Assembly: GCA_020024465.1 (NCBI GenBank)
Contig: JAHHTT010000028.1
Span: 1 to 29,897 of the forward strand
Direction: 5' to 3'
DNA from: Odoribacter sp.
Lineage (GTDB): Bacteria > Bacteroidota > Bacteroidia > Bacteroidales > Marinifilaceae
DNA: 29,897 nucleotides
Under the pieces are notes generated by a model. The model worked only from the letters and a program-made list of their open reading frames with translations. It did not search any database and was not told the DNA's origin. Positions 24,095 to 29,897 of this stretch are shown here, piece by piece. Position 1 is the stretch's first letter, and every line of letters starts with the position of its first letter. A program made the position numbers and the translations under genes.

Positions 24095-24107
24095 CTTAAA
24101 CAAAAAG

Positions 24108-24140
24108 CAGTTACAAAAAATGTAACTGTTTTTTGTTTTT
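24108..24140 (+). terminator. Terminator of the tRNA gene
   Basis: CAGTTACA (24108-24115), an AAAAA loop and TGTAACTG (24121-24128) are followed by a T-rich run (TTTTTTGTTTTT). This is a clear intrinsic terminator 14 nt after the tRNA. Confidence 0.8.
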
Positions 24141-24507
24141 ATATGGTTTTTACCGCCCATTTCAAAGGACATTATCAACAAATCAAAAACGTATAGTGAC
24201 CAAATAATAGAATTAAAAACAGAAGATAAAGACTTTACAGCTAAAACATTAATAGAGAAAGCAAGCAAACCAGTAAAGAGAATGAACGTAAATGATCTCT
24301 TCTTGCAGGAAATAGTCCAACTAAAAAAAGAGAAAAAGAATCAGGTATGCAGAATGTCATAATTACGTGTACAAATCTTTGCTCAAATTTAATAAGCATC
24401 TGGATATATACTTTTCAAATATACGAAAACTTGGACTATTGCAACCATTCACCACTGAGCAGCGTATTCCGTCAAAAGAGGGGTATCGGGTGGTCTGTAG
24501 CCTATAA
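24126..24507 (+). pseudogene. Tyrosine recombinase (phage-integrase family) N-terminal remnant, frameshifted
   Basis: One frame (24126-24362) reads DFTAKTLIEKASKPVKRMNV, then NDLFLQEIVQLKKEKK, and stops. The next frame (about 24343-24507) continues ECHNYVYKSLLKFNKHLDIY and then stops too. Joined across a one-base shift near 24340, they look like the arm-binding and SAM-like core-binding domains of a Bacteroidetes integrase: the FLQEIVQLKKEKK helix, then the YKSLLKFN helix, then the LDIYFSNI strand. The catalytic R-H-R-Y domain is absent. The fragment begins only 31 nt after the tRNA gene, the usual place for an integrase of a tRNA-targeted element. It cannot be functional. Confidence 0.6.
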
Positions 24508-24785
24508 TCCGGCCAAACAATTACGCGAGTATATAATAAGCGGACTATTCCGATCTAAAAAAACAAATGCTTATCTGCATGGTAAAGGGTAATCATAAAC
24601 CTGCAACTGTTTCAGTCCCAGGCTCATTATTTCATCAAACAGGAAAAATACCGCATTCTATACCGATTGCCCTATACGCAAACAGCAACAGACCACATTG
24701 TTGCCGCATTCCAACCAACTGTTTGACTATTGGAAACTTATATTCTTTTTTTTGCCTGACAATTCATTCCGATACATATCGGGAC
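24508..24785. other. Decayed stretch without an identifiable gene
   Basis: This 278-bp part of the tRNA-clpP gap has no intact gene. Short open stretches in all three plus frames are broken by stops, as in worn-out coding DNA (for example LQLFQSQAHYFIKQEKYR in one frame around 24600-24655). I could not assign it to a family. It has no CRISPR, RNA gene or clear repeat. I also found no second copy of the tRNA 3' end that would mark an attachment site. Confidence 0.5.
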
Positions 24786-24919
24786 ATGATAAACAGAATA
24801 CAGAAAGAAACAACAAAATCGGCCGTCCACCCAAGAGTACGACCGACAAACTGAAATATCGTGTTTCCGTGAAACTGGCAACATCGGATTACCACACACT
24901 GAAAAGCAAAGCAAGATCA
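24786..24919 (+). pseudogene. Plasmid-mobilisation (MobC/MbpA-like) protein remnant
   Basis: From 24821 one frame reads GRPPKSTTDKLKYRVSVKLA followed by TSDYHTLKSKARS. This is the basic opening plus ribbon-helix-helix-like segment typical of Bacteroidetes mobilisation accessory proteins (GRPPK, then a K-x-RV-x-VK strand, then a Y-x-x-LK-x-KA helix). A start-like ATG at 24786 is in a neighbouring frame, so a frameshift separates it. After SKARS the similarity is lost. Such proteins help a relaxase bind the transfer origin. With the nearby integrase remnant, this indicates a decayed mobilisable element. Confidence 0.5.
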
Positions 24920-25022
24920 CTAAAAATCCTGATTCATTTGAATTTATCTCTAACAGATAACAAATATCACATTATCAACTTTTTTTTGTATCTTAGTCCG
25001 GTAAAAAAATCAACGGAACAAT

Positions 25023-25700
25023 ATGAATTTAAAAGACGAATTTCAACAATACGCCTTGCACAACAGAGGCATCAGCAGTTTGAATCTCCATCGCTATCAA
25101 ACTGCCACCAACAGTTATATCACCCCCAACATCATCGAAGAAAGGCAATTGAACGTTGCTACCATGGACGTATTTTCCCGTCTGATGATGGACCGCGTCA
25201 TTTTTCTAGGAGTTCCTATCGATGATGATGTTGCCAATATCATCATGGCACAGCTACTGTTTCTGGAAACATCGGATCCCGGCCGCGACATTCAGCTCTA
25301 TTTCAACAGTCCGGGCGGCTCCATCTATGCCGGTCTGGGCATTTACGACACCATGCAGTTTATCAACTGCGATGTTGCCACCATCTGCACCGGTCTGGCT
25401 GCTTCCATGGCTGCAGTGCTGATGTGTGCCGGCACACAGGGCAAACGTTCGGCCCTGAAACATTCACGCATCATGATCCACCAGCCGATGAGCGGCGTAC
25501 AGGGACAGGCTTCCGACATTGAAATCACTTCCCGGGAAGTGCTGAAACTGAAAAAAGAGCTCTACACCATTATATCCGAACATTCCGGACAGTCCTTCAA
25601 AAAAGTGGAAAAAGATTCTGACCGCGACTATTGGATGACTGCCGAAGAGGCAAAAGAATATGGTATGATCGACACCATATTGATAAGAAATAAAAAATAA
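25023..25700 (+). CDS. clpP: ATP-dependent Clp protease proteolytic subunit
   Basis: The 225 residues carry an intact serine-protease triad: Ser128 (GLAASMA), His153 (MIHQP) and Asp202 (DRDYW). The spacing equals that in E. coli ClpP. FNSPGGSIYAG and the handle-domain region are typical. The roughly 30-residue N-terminal part before the ClpP fold is longer than in E. coli and common in Bacteroidetes. It forms the 14-mer protease chamber fed by ClpX. The clpX ATG follows after 5 nt, so the two are one operon. A weak -7-like TATCTTAG at 24989-24996 is the best promoter candidate. Upstream is decayed mobile DNA rather than trigger factor. Codon use here is more GC-rich than in neighbours, as often in highly expressed genes. 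Confidence 0.97.
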   Translation: MNLKDEFQQYALHNRGISSLNLHRYQTATNSYITPNIIEERQLNVATMDVFSRLMMDRVIFLGVPIDDDVANIIMAQLLFLETSDPGRDIQLYFNSPGGSIYAGLGIYDTMQFINCDVATICTGLAASMAAVLMCAGTQGKRSALKHSRIMIHQPMSGVQGQASDIEITSREVLKLKKELYTIISEHSGQSFKKVEKDSDRDYWMTAEEAKEYGMIDTILIRNKK

Positions 25701-25705
25701 TAACC

Positions 25706-26920
25706 ATGCAAGATAAATGTTCATTCTGCGGACGAACCCGCAACGAAGTAAACCTATTGATAGCCGGCACCGACGGATTTATCTGTGACGACTGTGCCAC
25801 ACAGGCATACGACATTGTTCAGGAAGAGATGCGTGGAAAATCCAATCTCAACCTGGACAATCTGGAAGTAAAAAAACCGATTGAAATCAAATCTTTCCTC
25901 GACCAATATGTCATCGGTCAGAACGAAGCGAAAAAACATCTGGCGGTAGCCGTTTACAACCACTATAAACGATTGATCCACAAACCGGGCAACGATGATG
26001 TGGAAATTGAAAAATCAAACATCGTTATGGTAGGACGCACCGGTACGGGCAAAACCCTGCTGGCACGCACCATCGCAAAAATGCTGCACGTCCCCTTTAC
26101 CATTGTTGATGCTACTGTACTGACAGAAGCTGGCTATGTAGGCGAAGATATCGAATCAATCCTGACCCGACTGCTTCAGGCTGCCGATTATGATGTAGAA
26201 GCTGCAGAAAAAGGTATCGTATTCATCGATGAACTGGATAAAATCGCCCGCAAAGGTGACAACCCCTCCATTACCCGCGATGTCAGCGGCGAAGGTGTAC
26301 AACAGGGATTGCTGAAACTGTTGGAAGGCTCCATCGTAAACGTACCCCCACAAGGCGGACGCAAGCACCCCGACCAAAAAATGATTCCCGTCAATACCAA
26401 AAATATCCTCTTCATCTGCGGAGGTGCATTCGACGGTATCGAAAAGAAAATCGCAGCCCGCATGAACTCCATGGTTGTCGGCTTCCATGCCAGTCAGGCC
26501 ATTGAAAAAATCGACCGGGAAAATTTCCTGCAGTATATCGCTCCGCAAGATCTCAAATCTTTCGGACTGATACCGGAAATCATCGGTCGTCTGCCGGTAC
26601 TCACCTATCTCGAACCGCTTGACCGCCAAGCTTTGCGCAATATCCTGACAGAACCGAAAAATGCCATTATTCGCCAATACATCAAACTTTTTGAACTGGA
26701 CAACATCACGCTCAAATTTGATGAAGAAGTTTACGAATATATCGTTGACAAAGCAATTGAATTCAAACTGGGAGCCCGCGGTTTACGCTCTATCTGCGAA
26801 GCCATCATGACAGACCTGATGTTCGAAGTACCTTCCCAGGACAAGAAAGAAATTACAGTAACCAAGGCTTATGCTGAAGAGAAACTAAGCCATGTACACA
26901 CCCAAAAACTACGGGCATAA
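25706..26920 (+). CDS. clpX: ATP-dependent Clp protease ATPase subunit ClpX
   Basis: The 404 residues are the usual ClpX length. A zinc-binding domain has Cys5, Cys8, Cys27 and Cys30. AAA+ motifs follow: Walker A GRTGTGKT (110-117), pore loop GYVGED, Walker B IVFIDELDKIAR, the RKH loop in GGRKHPD, sensor 2 in GARGLRS. Walker A has Arg where many homologues have Pro or Ser at the second position, which should not affect nucleotide binding. The hexamer unfolds tagged substrates and threads them into ClpP. It is translated 5 nt after clpP. The transcript ends at an 18-bp-arm palindrome shared with the convergent SRPBCC gene. Confidence 0.97.
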   Translation: MQDKCSFCGRTRNEVNLLIAGTDGFICDDCATQAYDIVQEEMRGKSNLNLDNLEVKKPIEIKSFLDQYVIGQNEAKKHLAVAVYNHYKRLIHKPGNDDVEIEKSNIVMVGRTGTGKTLLARTIAKMLHVPFTIVDATVLTEAGYVGEDIESILTRLLQAADYDVEAAEKGIVFIDELDKIARKGDNPSITRDVSGEGVQQGLLKLLEGSIVNVPPQGGRKHPDQKMIPVNTKNILFICGGAFDGIEKKIAARMNSMVVGFHASQAIEKIDRENFLQYIAPQDLKSFGLIPEIIGRLPVLTYLEPLDRQALRNILTEPKNAIIRQYIKLFELDNITLKFDEEVYEYIVDKAIEFKLGARGLRSICEAIMTDLMFEVPSQDKKEITVTKAYAEEKLSHVHTQKLRA

Positions 26921-26960
26921 AAAATATGATTTACGATTGAGTACTCAATCGTAAATCATA
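26919..26960 (-). terminator. Long perfect palindrome between clpX and the SRPBCC gene
   Basis: The 36 bp at 26925-26960 are a perfect palindrome with 18-bp arms, centred on GAGTACTC. On the minus strand it runs straight into TTTTTT (26924-26919), which makes it an intrinsic terminator for the SRPBCC/pyrE transcript. On the plus strand AATCAAAA follows, so clpX termination would rely on the stem alone. Confidence 0.75.
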
Positions 26961-26973
26961 AATCAAAAACATT

Positions 26974-27456
26974 TTAAATATTCATATTTGCCAAAAGGCT
27001 GTAAGGAATTTTAGTCAATCCCTCCGCCATTTGGTTAATACCTTTATCCAATTTACCTTTCAAAAACATTTTCATCACCATATTCAGTTCTCCTTGAAAA
27101 GTAATTTTCATCCGGGTATCGTAAGGAGCATTCTCCAACAATTGAATCCAGATATTGAATTCAAAAGGCAGTACTCCTCCACCGCCCAGTTTAATTAGTT
27201 TAGGTTCTTCGCGTTCCACGATATTCACAACCACATCGCCCAAGCCTTTTACTGTTATGTGACAAGCATCCTCTACAAAACTCACATCCTCGATCTTTTC
27301 AGAGATCTTCTCCAACTGGGCATTCTGAGGCATTCCCATCTGTTTGGCCATCTCCACCAATTTACCAATCCGATTAAAATCAGAAAGAATTTTATATACA
27401 TCCCTGATCGGACTGTCAATCTTATAGACTTCGCTTGCTATCTTTGTTGCCGACAT
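26974..27456 (-). CDS. SRPBCC (START/Bet v1-like) family protein
   Basis: The 160-residue cytoplasmic protein has the helix-grip pattern of the SRPBCC superfamily: an N-terminal strand (SEVYKIDSPIRDVYKILSDF), a helix-bearing middle, strands ITVKGLGDVVVNIVEREEPK and MKITFQGELNMVMKMF, and a long C-terminal helix GKLDKGINQMAEGLTKIPY. The fold encloses a hydrophobic ligand pocket. Its ligand is unknown. It sits 34 nt downstream of pyrE on the same strand. I recall this pairing as common in Bacteroidales, but the functional link is not known. It ends 14 nt from the palindromic terminator. Confidence 0.82.
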   Translation of the reverse strand: MSATKIASEVYKIDSPIRDVYKILSDFNRIGKLVEMAKQMGMPQNAQLEKISEKIEDVSFVEDACHITVKGLGDVVVNIVEREEPKLIKLGGGGVLPFEFNIWIQLLENAPYDTRMKITFQGELNMVMKMFLKGKLDKGINQMAEGLTKIPYSLLANMNI

Positions 27457-27490
27457 AAATCTCCTGTTTTCCTGAATTGTCCAATTCCCG

Positions 27491-28120
27491 TTATTTATAA
27501 TTTTCCGGATTCAAACGCCACTCTTTCAACTTCTCCACCTGTTCTTCTTTCACATAACCCACTTTCACAGCCAAATCAATCATGGCATTGTAATCGCTCA
27601 GTGTAGTCAGTTCACACCTGGCATTTACAAAATTATCCACAGCTTTCCGGAAACCGTATGTAAAAATAGCTGCCATACCCAACACTTCGCATCCGGCATT
27701 GCGCAAAGCTTCAACAGCCTGCAGACTCGAACCGCCCGTTGAAATCAAATCCTCGATTACCACCACTTTCTGACCGGCTTTGTATTCACCTTCAATCAGA
27801 TTTTCAAGACCGTGATTTTTGGCAGACGAGCGCACATAAATAAACGGCAAATCCAATTCCTGTGCCACCAATACTCCCTGTGCAATAGCTCCTGTTGCTA
27901 CCCCGGCAATCACTTCAGCCTGCGGATATTTTTCGCGGACAAGAGCAGCAAACTGCTCCTTGATATAAGAACGCACCTCCGGATAGGACAAGGTCTTGCG
28001 GTTATCGCAATAAATCGGAGATTTCCAACCTGAAGCCCAAGTAAAAGGATGATTAGGTTCCAATTTAATTGCTTTGATTTCCAGCAAATAGGATGCTACT
28101 TTTTCTGCAACTGTATTCAT
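27491..28120 (-). CDS. pyrE: Orotate phosphoribosyltransferase
   Basis: The 209 residues match PyrE. The PRPP-binding motif is VVVIEDLISTGGSSLQAVEA. The N-terminal substrate region is FTWASGWKSPIYCDNRKTLS, and AEVIAGVATGAIAQGVLVAQ and FIYVRSSAKNHGLENLIEG are further family blocks. It joins orotate with PRPP to give OMP in de novo pyrimidine synthesis. Start ATG 28120 matches the family N-terminus. The Nudix gene is divergent, with only about 40 nt between the two start codons. No attenuator or PyrR site was seen. Confidence 0.96.
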   Translation of the reverse strand: MNTVAEKVASYLLEIKAIKLEPNHPFTWASGWKSPIYCDNRKTLSYPEVRSYIKEQFAALVREKYPQAEVIAGVATGAIAQGVLVAQELDLPFIYVRSSAKNHGLENLIEGEYKAGQKVVVIEDLISTGGSSLQAVEALRNAGCEVLGMAAIFTYGFRKAVDNFVNARCELTTLSDYNAMIDLAVKVGYVKEEQVEKLKEWRLNPENYK

Positions 28121-28160
28121 TTTTTCTTATTTTTGTAATGATAATTCTAATCTTTTGCAA

Positions 28161-28772
28161 ATGTATAAAGTATTTTTCAAAGATAGCTGTTTTTTCCTGA
28201 CAGAACAAACGAATTTCAATCAGGAGACCTCCTTTTCTCTCAAACATCGGGAATTTCAAACCACCCAAGAGTTTGTACAGCAACTGCTCAGCCATCCCCA
28301 ACCGTTTACGGCAACCATATTTCATAACGATGTAGAGGAACTGCTCTCAATATTCAAATCCTGCTTCACCTATGTCAAAGCCGCCGGCGGCATCGTAAGA
28401 CAAGAAGACCGGATATTGGTCATCAAACGCCTCGGCATGTACGACCTGCCCAAAGGGCATCTGGAGTCCGGTGAAACCATTGAACAGTGCGCCGTCCGCG
28501 AAGTAGAAGAAGAATGCGGTCTGAAAGAGGTGAAAATCACCGTCCCCCTCGACAGCTCGTTCCACATCTATCTTAGAGACAATCAATGGTTCTTGAAAAA
28601 GACCTATTGGTATGTCATGTCATGTCCGCCACATCCCGAACCGAAACCCCAAACAGAAGAAGATATAGAAGAGACATTCTGGCTGCCGGTTTCCCAAATT
28701 GATGCCATACTGCCGGAAACCTACGCCTCCCTCAGGAGCATATTCGAAACAATCCGGCGTATTTCCGGATAA
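28161..28772 (+). CDS. Nudix hydrolase family protein
   Basis: The protein has 203 residues from ATG 28161. A TTG two codons upstream (28155) is less likely. The N-terminal 75 residues form an extra domain without a recognised motif. Then comes the Nudix domain (KAAGGIVRQEDRILVIKRLG) with a complete box: GHLESGETIEQCAVREVEEE and then CGL (G-x5-E-x7-RE-x2-EE-x-G). It hydrolyses a nucleoside-diphosphate-linked compound; the substrate cannot be predicted. The gene is divergent from pyrE, whose start is 40 nt away, and a TTTTG-like -7 element just upstream would leave almost no leader. Its last 52 nt overlap the kinase-like gene tail to tail. Confidence 0.88.
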   Translation: MYKVFFKDSCFFLTEQTNFNQETSFSLKHREFQTTQEFVQQLLSHPQPFTATIFHNDVEELLSIFKSCFTYVKAAGGIVRQEDRILVIKRLGMYDLPKGHLESGETIEQCAVREVEEECGLKEVKITVPLDSSFHIYLRDNQWFLKKTYWYVMSCPPHPEPKPQTEEDIEETFWLPVSQIDAILPETYASLRSIFETIRRISG

Positions 28773-29722
28773 TCATTCCCCAAGCGACCGGATTCAAACA
28801 ATCCGTGTATACTCTGGAGACCGGGCTGTATCGAATCGATAAAATGCTGTTTCCGTTCATACAGTCCGCGCAGACCGAAAGCCCCCATAGCCTGTAACAG
28901 ACGGATCAGCACAAAACGATAATAATTCTTGCGAAAGAGTTCCACATCGACAGGGCGCCATTGTTGCAGTCTTTCTATATAATAATCCAACAGTTCCTCC
29001 CTCTGCACCTCCGGTATGGCGACAATGGCATCATACAACAAAGAAGCCACATCATAGTGCAAAGCTCCCTGCCGCCCTCCCTGATAATCGATAAACCACA
29101 CCTTTCCCCCCTTCACCATAATATTACGTGACTGAAAATCCCGAAACATAAAGGTATCCGCCGGCACATAACACACCTGCTCCAGCAACAGCTCAAAATC
29201 ATTCTCCAGCAAATCCTCCGAAAAAGAGGCTCCTGCCAATTTCAAAAAACAATACTTGAAATAATTCAAATCCCAGGCAATACATTTCCGGTCGAACACC
29301 GGACGAGGAATACAATGGGAATAATCCAGTCCTTCGCCACCCAGAAACTGGAAACGCAACAATTCACTCAGACTTTTCCTGTAAAGTTCCAGCACCTCCG
29401 GATTCAGCGACGCATCATTCCGCCGGGATTCCACCACATCCAACAGCATGCAATCACCCAAATCCTCCTGAATGTAGGCCAGCCCATCCGCAGAGACGGC
29501 AAACACTTGCGGGACATTCAGCCCTTTCGACCTGAAATGACGGCTGAACTCAATAAAAAGACGATTCTCCTCCCACGAAGAATGGCAGACGCCAATAAAA
29601 CTTTCAGTGCCGTCAAAAAGACGGTAATACTTACGGGAGGAACCGGACAAAGGCAACGCCTCCAAGCGGTCGGGACAATGTCCCCGGTTCGCCACAAACA
29701 AGGAATTCAATATATTTTCCAT
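28721..29722 (-). CDS. Aminoglycoside phosphotransferase (APH)-family sugar-kinase-like protein
   Basis: The protein has 333 residues from ATG 29722 (MENILNSLFV). A TTG start at 29740 would add six residues. It has a protein-kinase-like fold: LSGSSRKYYRL as nucleotide loop, the catalytic loop FRDFQSRNIMV with Asp and Asn, and the metal-binding IDYQGGRQG, where Asp fills the DFG position. The same loop with RDF-x-SRN occurs in the AmgK group of anomeric amino-sugar kinases for cell-wall recycling. The MurU-like nucleotidyltransferase partner would lie to the left, where instead the Nudix gene is found, so that role is a guess. No resistance role is implied. A complete promoter lies at 29781-29812. 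Confidence 0.82.
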   Translation of the reverse strand: MENILNSLFVANRGHCPDRLEALPLSGSSRKYYRLFDGTESFIGVCHSSWEENRLFIEFSRHFRSKGLNVPQVFAVSADGLAYIQEDLGDCMLLDVVESRRNDASLNPEVLELYRKSLSELLRFQFLGGEGLDYSHCIPRPVFDRKCIAWDLNYFKYCFLKLAGASFSEDLLENDFELLLEQVCYVPADTFMFRDFQSRNIMVKGGKVWFIDYQGGRQGALHYDVASLLYDAIVAIPEVQREELLDYYIERLQQWRPVDVELFRKNYYRFVLIRLLQAMGAFGLRGLYERKQHFIDSIQPGLQSIHGLFESGRLGNDYPEIRRIVSNMLLREA

Positions 29723-29780
29723 GTTCCGATAGATTTTCAATTCATTTCAGGAATCAGTCTTCTCTGATTCATTTGCATCG

Positions 29781-29812
29781 CAAATATAGTAACAATACTC
29801 CGTTTTTTTCAA
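29781..29812 (-). promoter_or_regulatory. Promoter of the APH-family gene
   Basis: On the minus strand TTG (29812-29810), a 21-bp spacer and TATATTTG (29788-29781) form a Bacteroidetes promoter. The transcript would start near 29776, about 54 nt before ATG 29722. Confidence 0.65.
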
Positions 29813-29841
29813 CATAAATAATAAAACACAAATAATCCGGC

Positions 29842-29878
29842 AAAAAAAAAGAGAGAGTCACTTTACAGTAACTCTCTC
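29842..29878 (-). terminator. Terminator of a minus-strand gene beyond the right edge
   Basis: GAGAGAGT (29851-29858) pairs with ACTCTCTC (29871-29878), extended by two further pairs after a mismatch. On the minus strand it is followed by nine T (29850-29842). It ends transcription that enters from outside the window. Confidence 0.8.
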
Positions 29879-29897
29879 CGGAATTCGGCGCCAACCT

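Noticed and set aside
24032..24268. A 78-residue minus-strand frame across the tRNA
   Set aside because: Its second half is the reverse of the tRNA gene, a well-known artefact (DYESGALTN-type peptides). No promoter or family match supports it.
24021..25022. A complete integrative element or a direct repeat of the tRNA 3' end (att site)
   Set aside because: No second copy of the tRNA 3' end was found in the window and no intact integrase exists.
25023..25225. Extension of a frame from 24698 into the clpP start (175 residues)
   Set aside because: The part after 25023 is clpP in another frame. Only the GRPPK-type segment before 24919 has family character.
28721..29722. Antibiotic-resistance aminoglycoside kinase
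   Set aside because: The family fold is shared by many metabolic kinases. The RDF-x-SRN loop, chromosomal housekeeping context and dedicated promoter give no sign of a resistance gene.

Overview
The window looks like a chromosomal segment of a Bacteroidales bacterium, AT-rich and possibly from a gut lineage. Three things support this. Most intergenic gaps carry the Bacteroidetes primary-sigma -7 element TAnnTTTG. The left edge has an ECF sigma / FecR / SusC-type receptor cassette. Several Bacteroidetes-typical families are present (DUF4494, DUF3467, HU-CCDC81, the GNAT-nitrilase fusion). A family-level placement such as Odoribacteraceae is only an impression and was not tested.

Layout. 1-2470 (minus): a signalling cassette of ECF sigma, FecR anti-sigma and the N-terminus of a SusC/RagA-like TonB-dependent receptor with an STN domain. 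2574-6519 (minus): topoisomerase III, then a GNAT-nitrilase fusion. 6611-9502 (plus): a polysaccharide flippase and a DUF389 membrane protein. 9508-10644 (minus): PduO-type cobalamin adenosyltransferase and a methyltransferase-like protein. 10717-12816 (plus): recG. 12869-14838 (minus): a DUF3332 lipoprotein and aspartate ammonia-lyase. 15104-17028 (minus): galE with two small DUF proteins. 17180-17932 (plus): an HU-CCDC81 membrane protein. 17910-18644 (minus): pssA. 18827-19831 (plus): a GT9 glycosyltransferase. 19810-23895 (minus): rlmH followed by a 1203-residue sensor kinase. 24021-24094: a CAU-anticodon tRNA. 24126-24919: decayed mobile DNA (integrase and mobilisation-protein remnants). 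25023-26920 (plus): clpP-clpX. 26974-28120 (minus): pyrE and an SRPBCC protein. 28161-28772 (plus): Nudix hydrolase. 28721-29722 (minus): an APH-like kinase.

Most genes are housekeeping: DNA topology and repair (topB, recG), ribosome methylation (rlmH), proteolysis (clpXP), pyrimidine salvage/synthesis (pyrE), phospholipid and surface-glycan synthesis (pssA, galE, GT9, flippase), and amino-acid/fumarate metabolism (aspA). Accessory character is limited to the left-edge sigma/FecR/SusC cassette and the decayed tRNA-linked island before clpP.

I found no clear new multi-gene system. The most unusual signals are regulatory or structural. They are four TAnnTTTG-like boxes at exact 11-bp steps upstream of topB, a promoter placed so that the HU-CCDC81 mRNA should be leaderless, a perfect 14-bp inverted repeat just upstream of galE, tandem hairpins in the fecR-susC leader, and the tRNA-linked mobile-element remnant that occupies the position upstream of clpPX.
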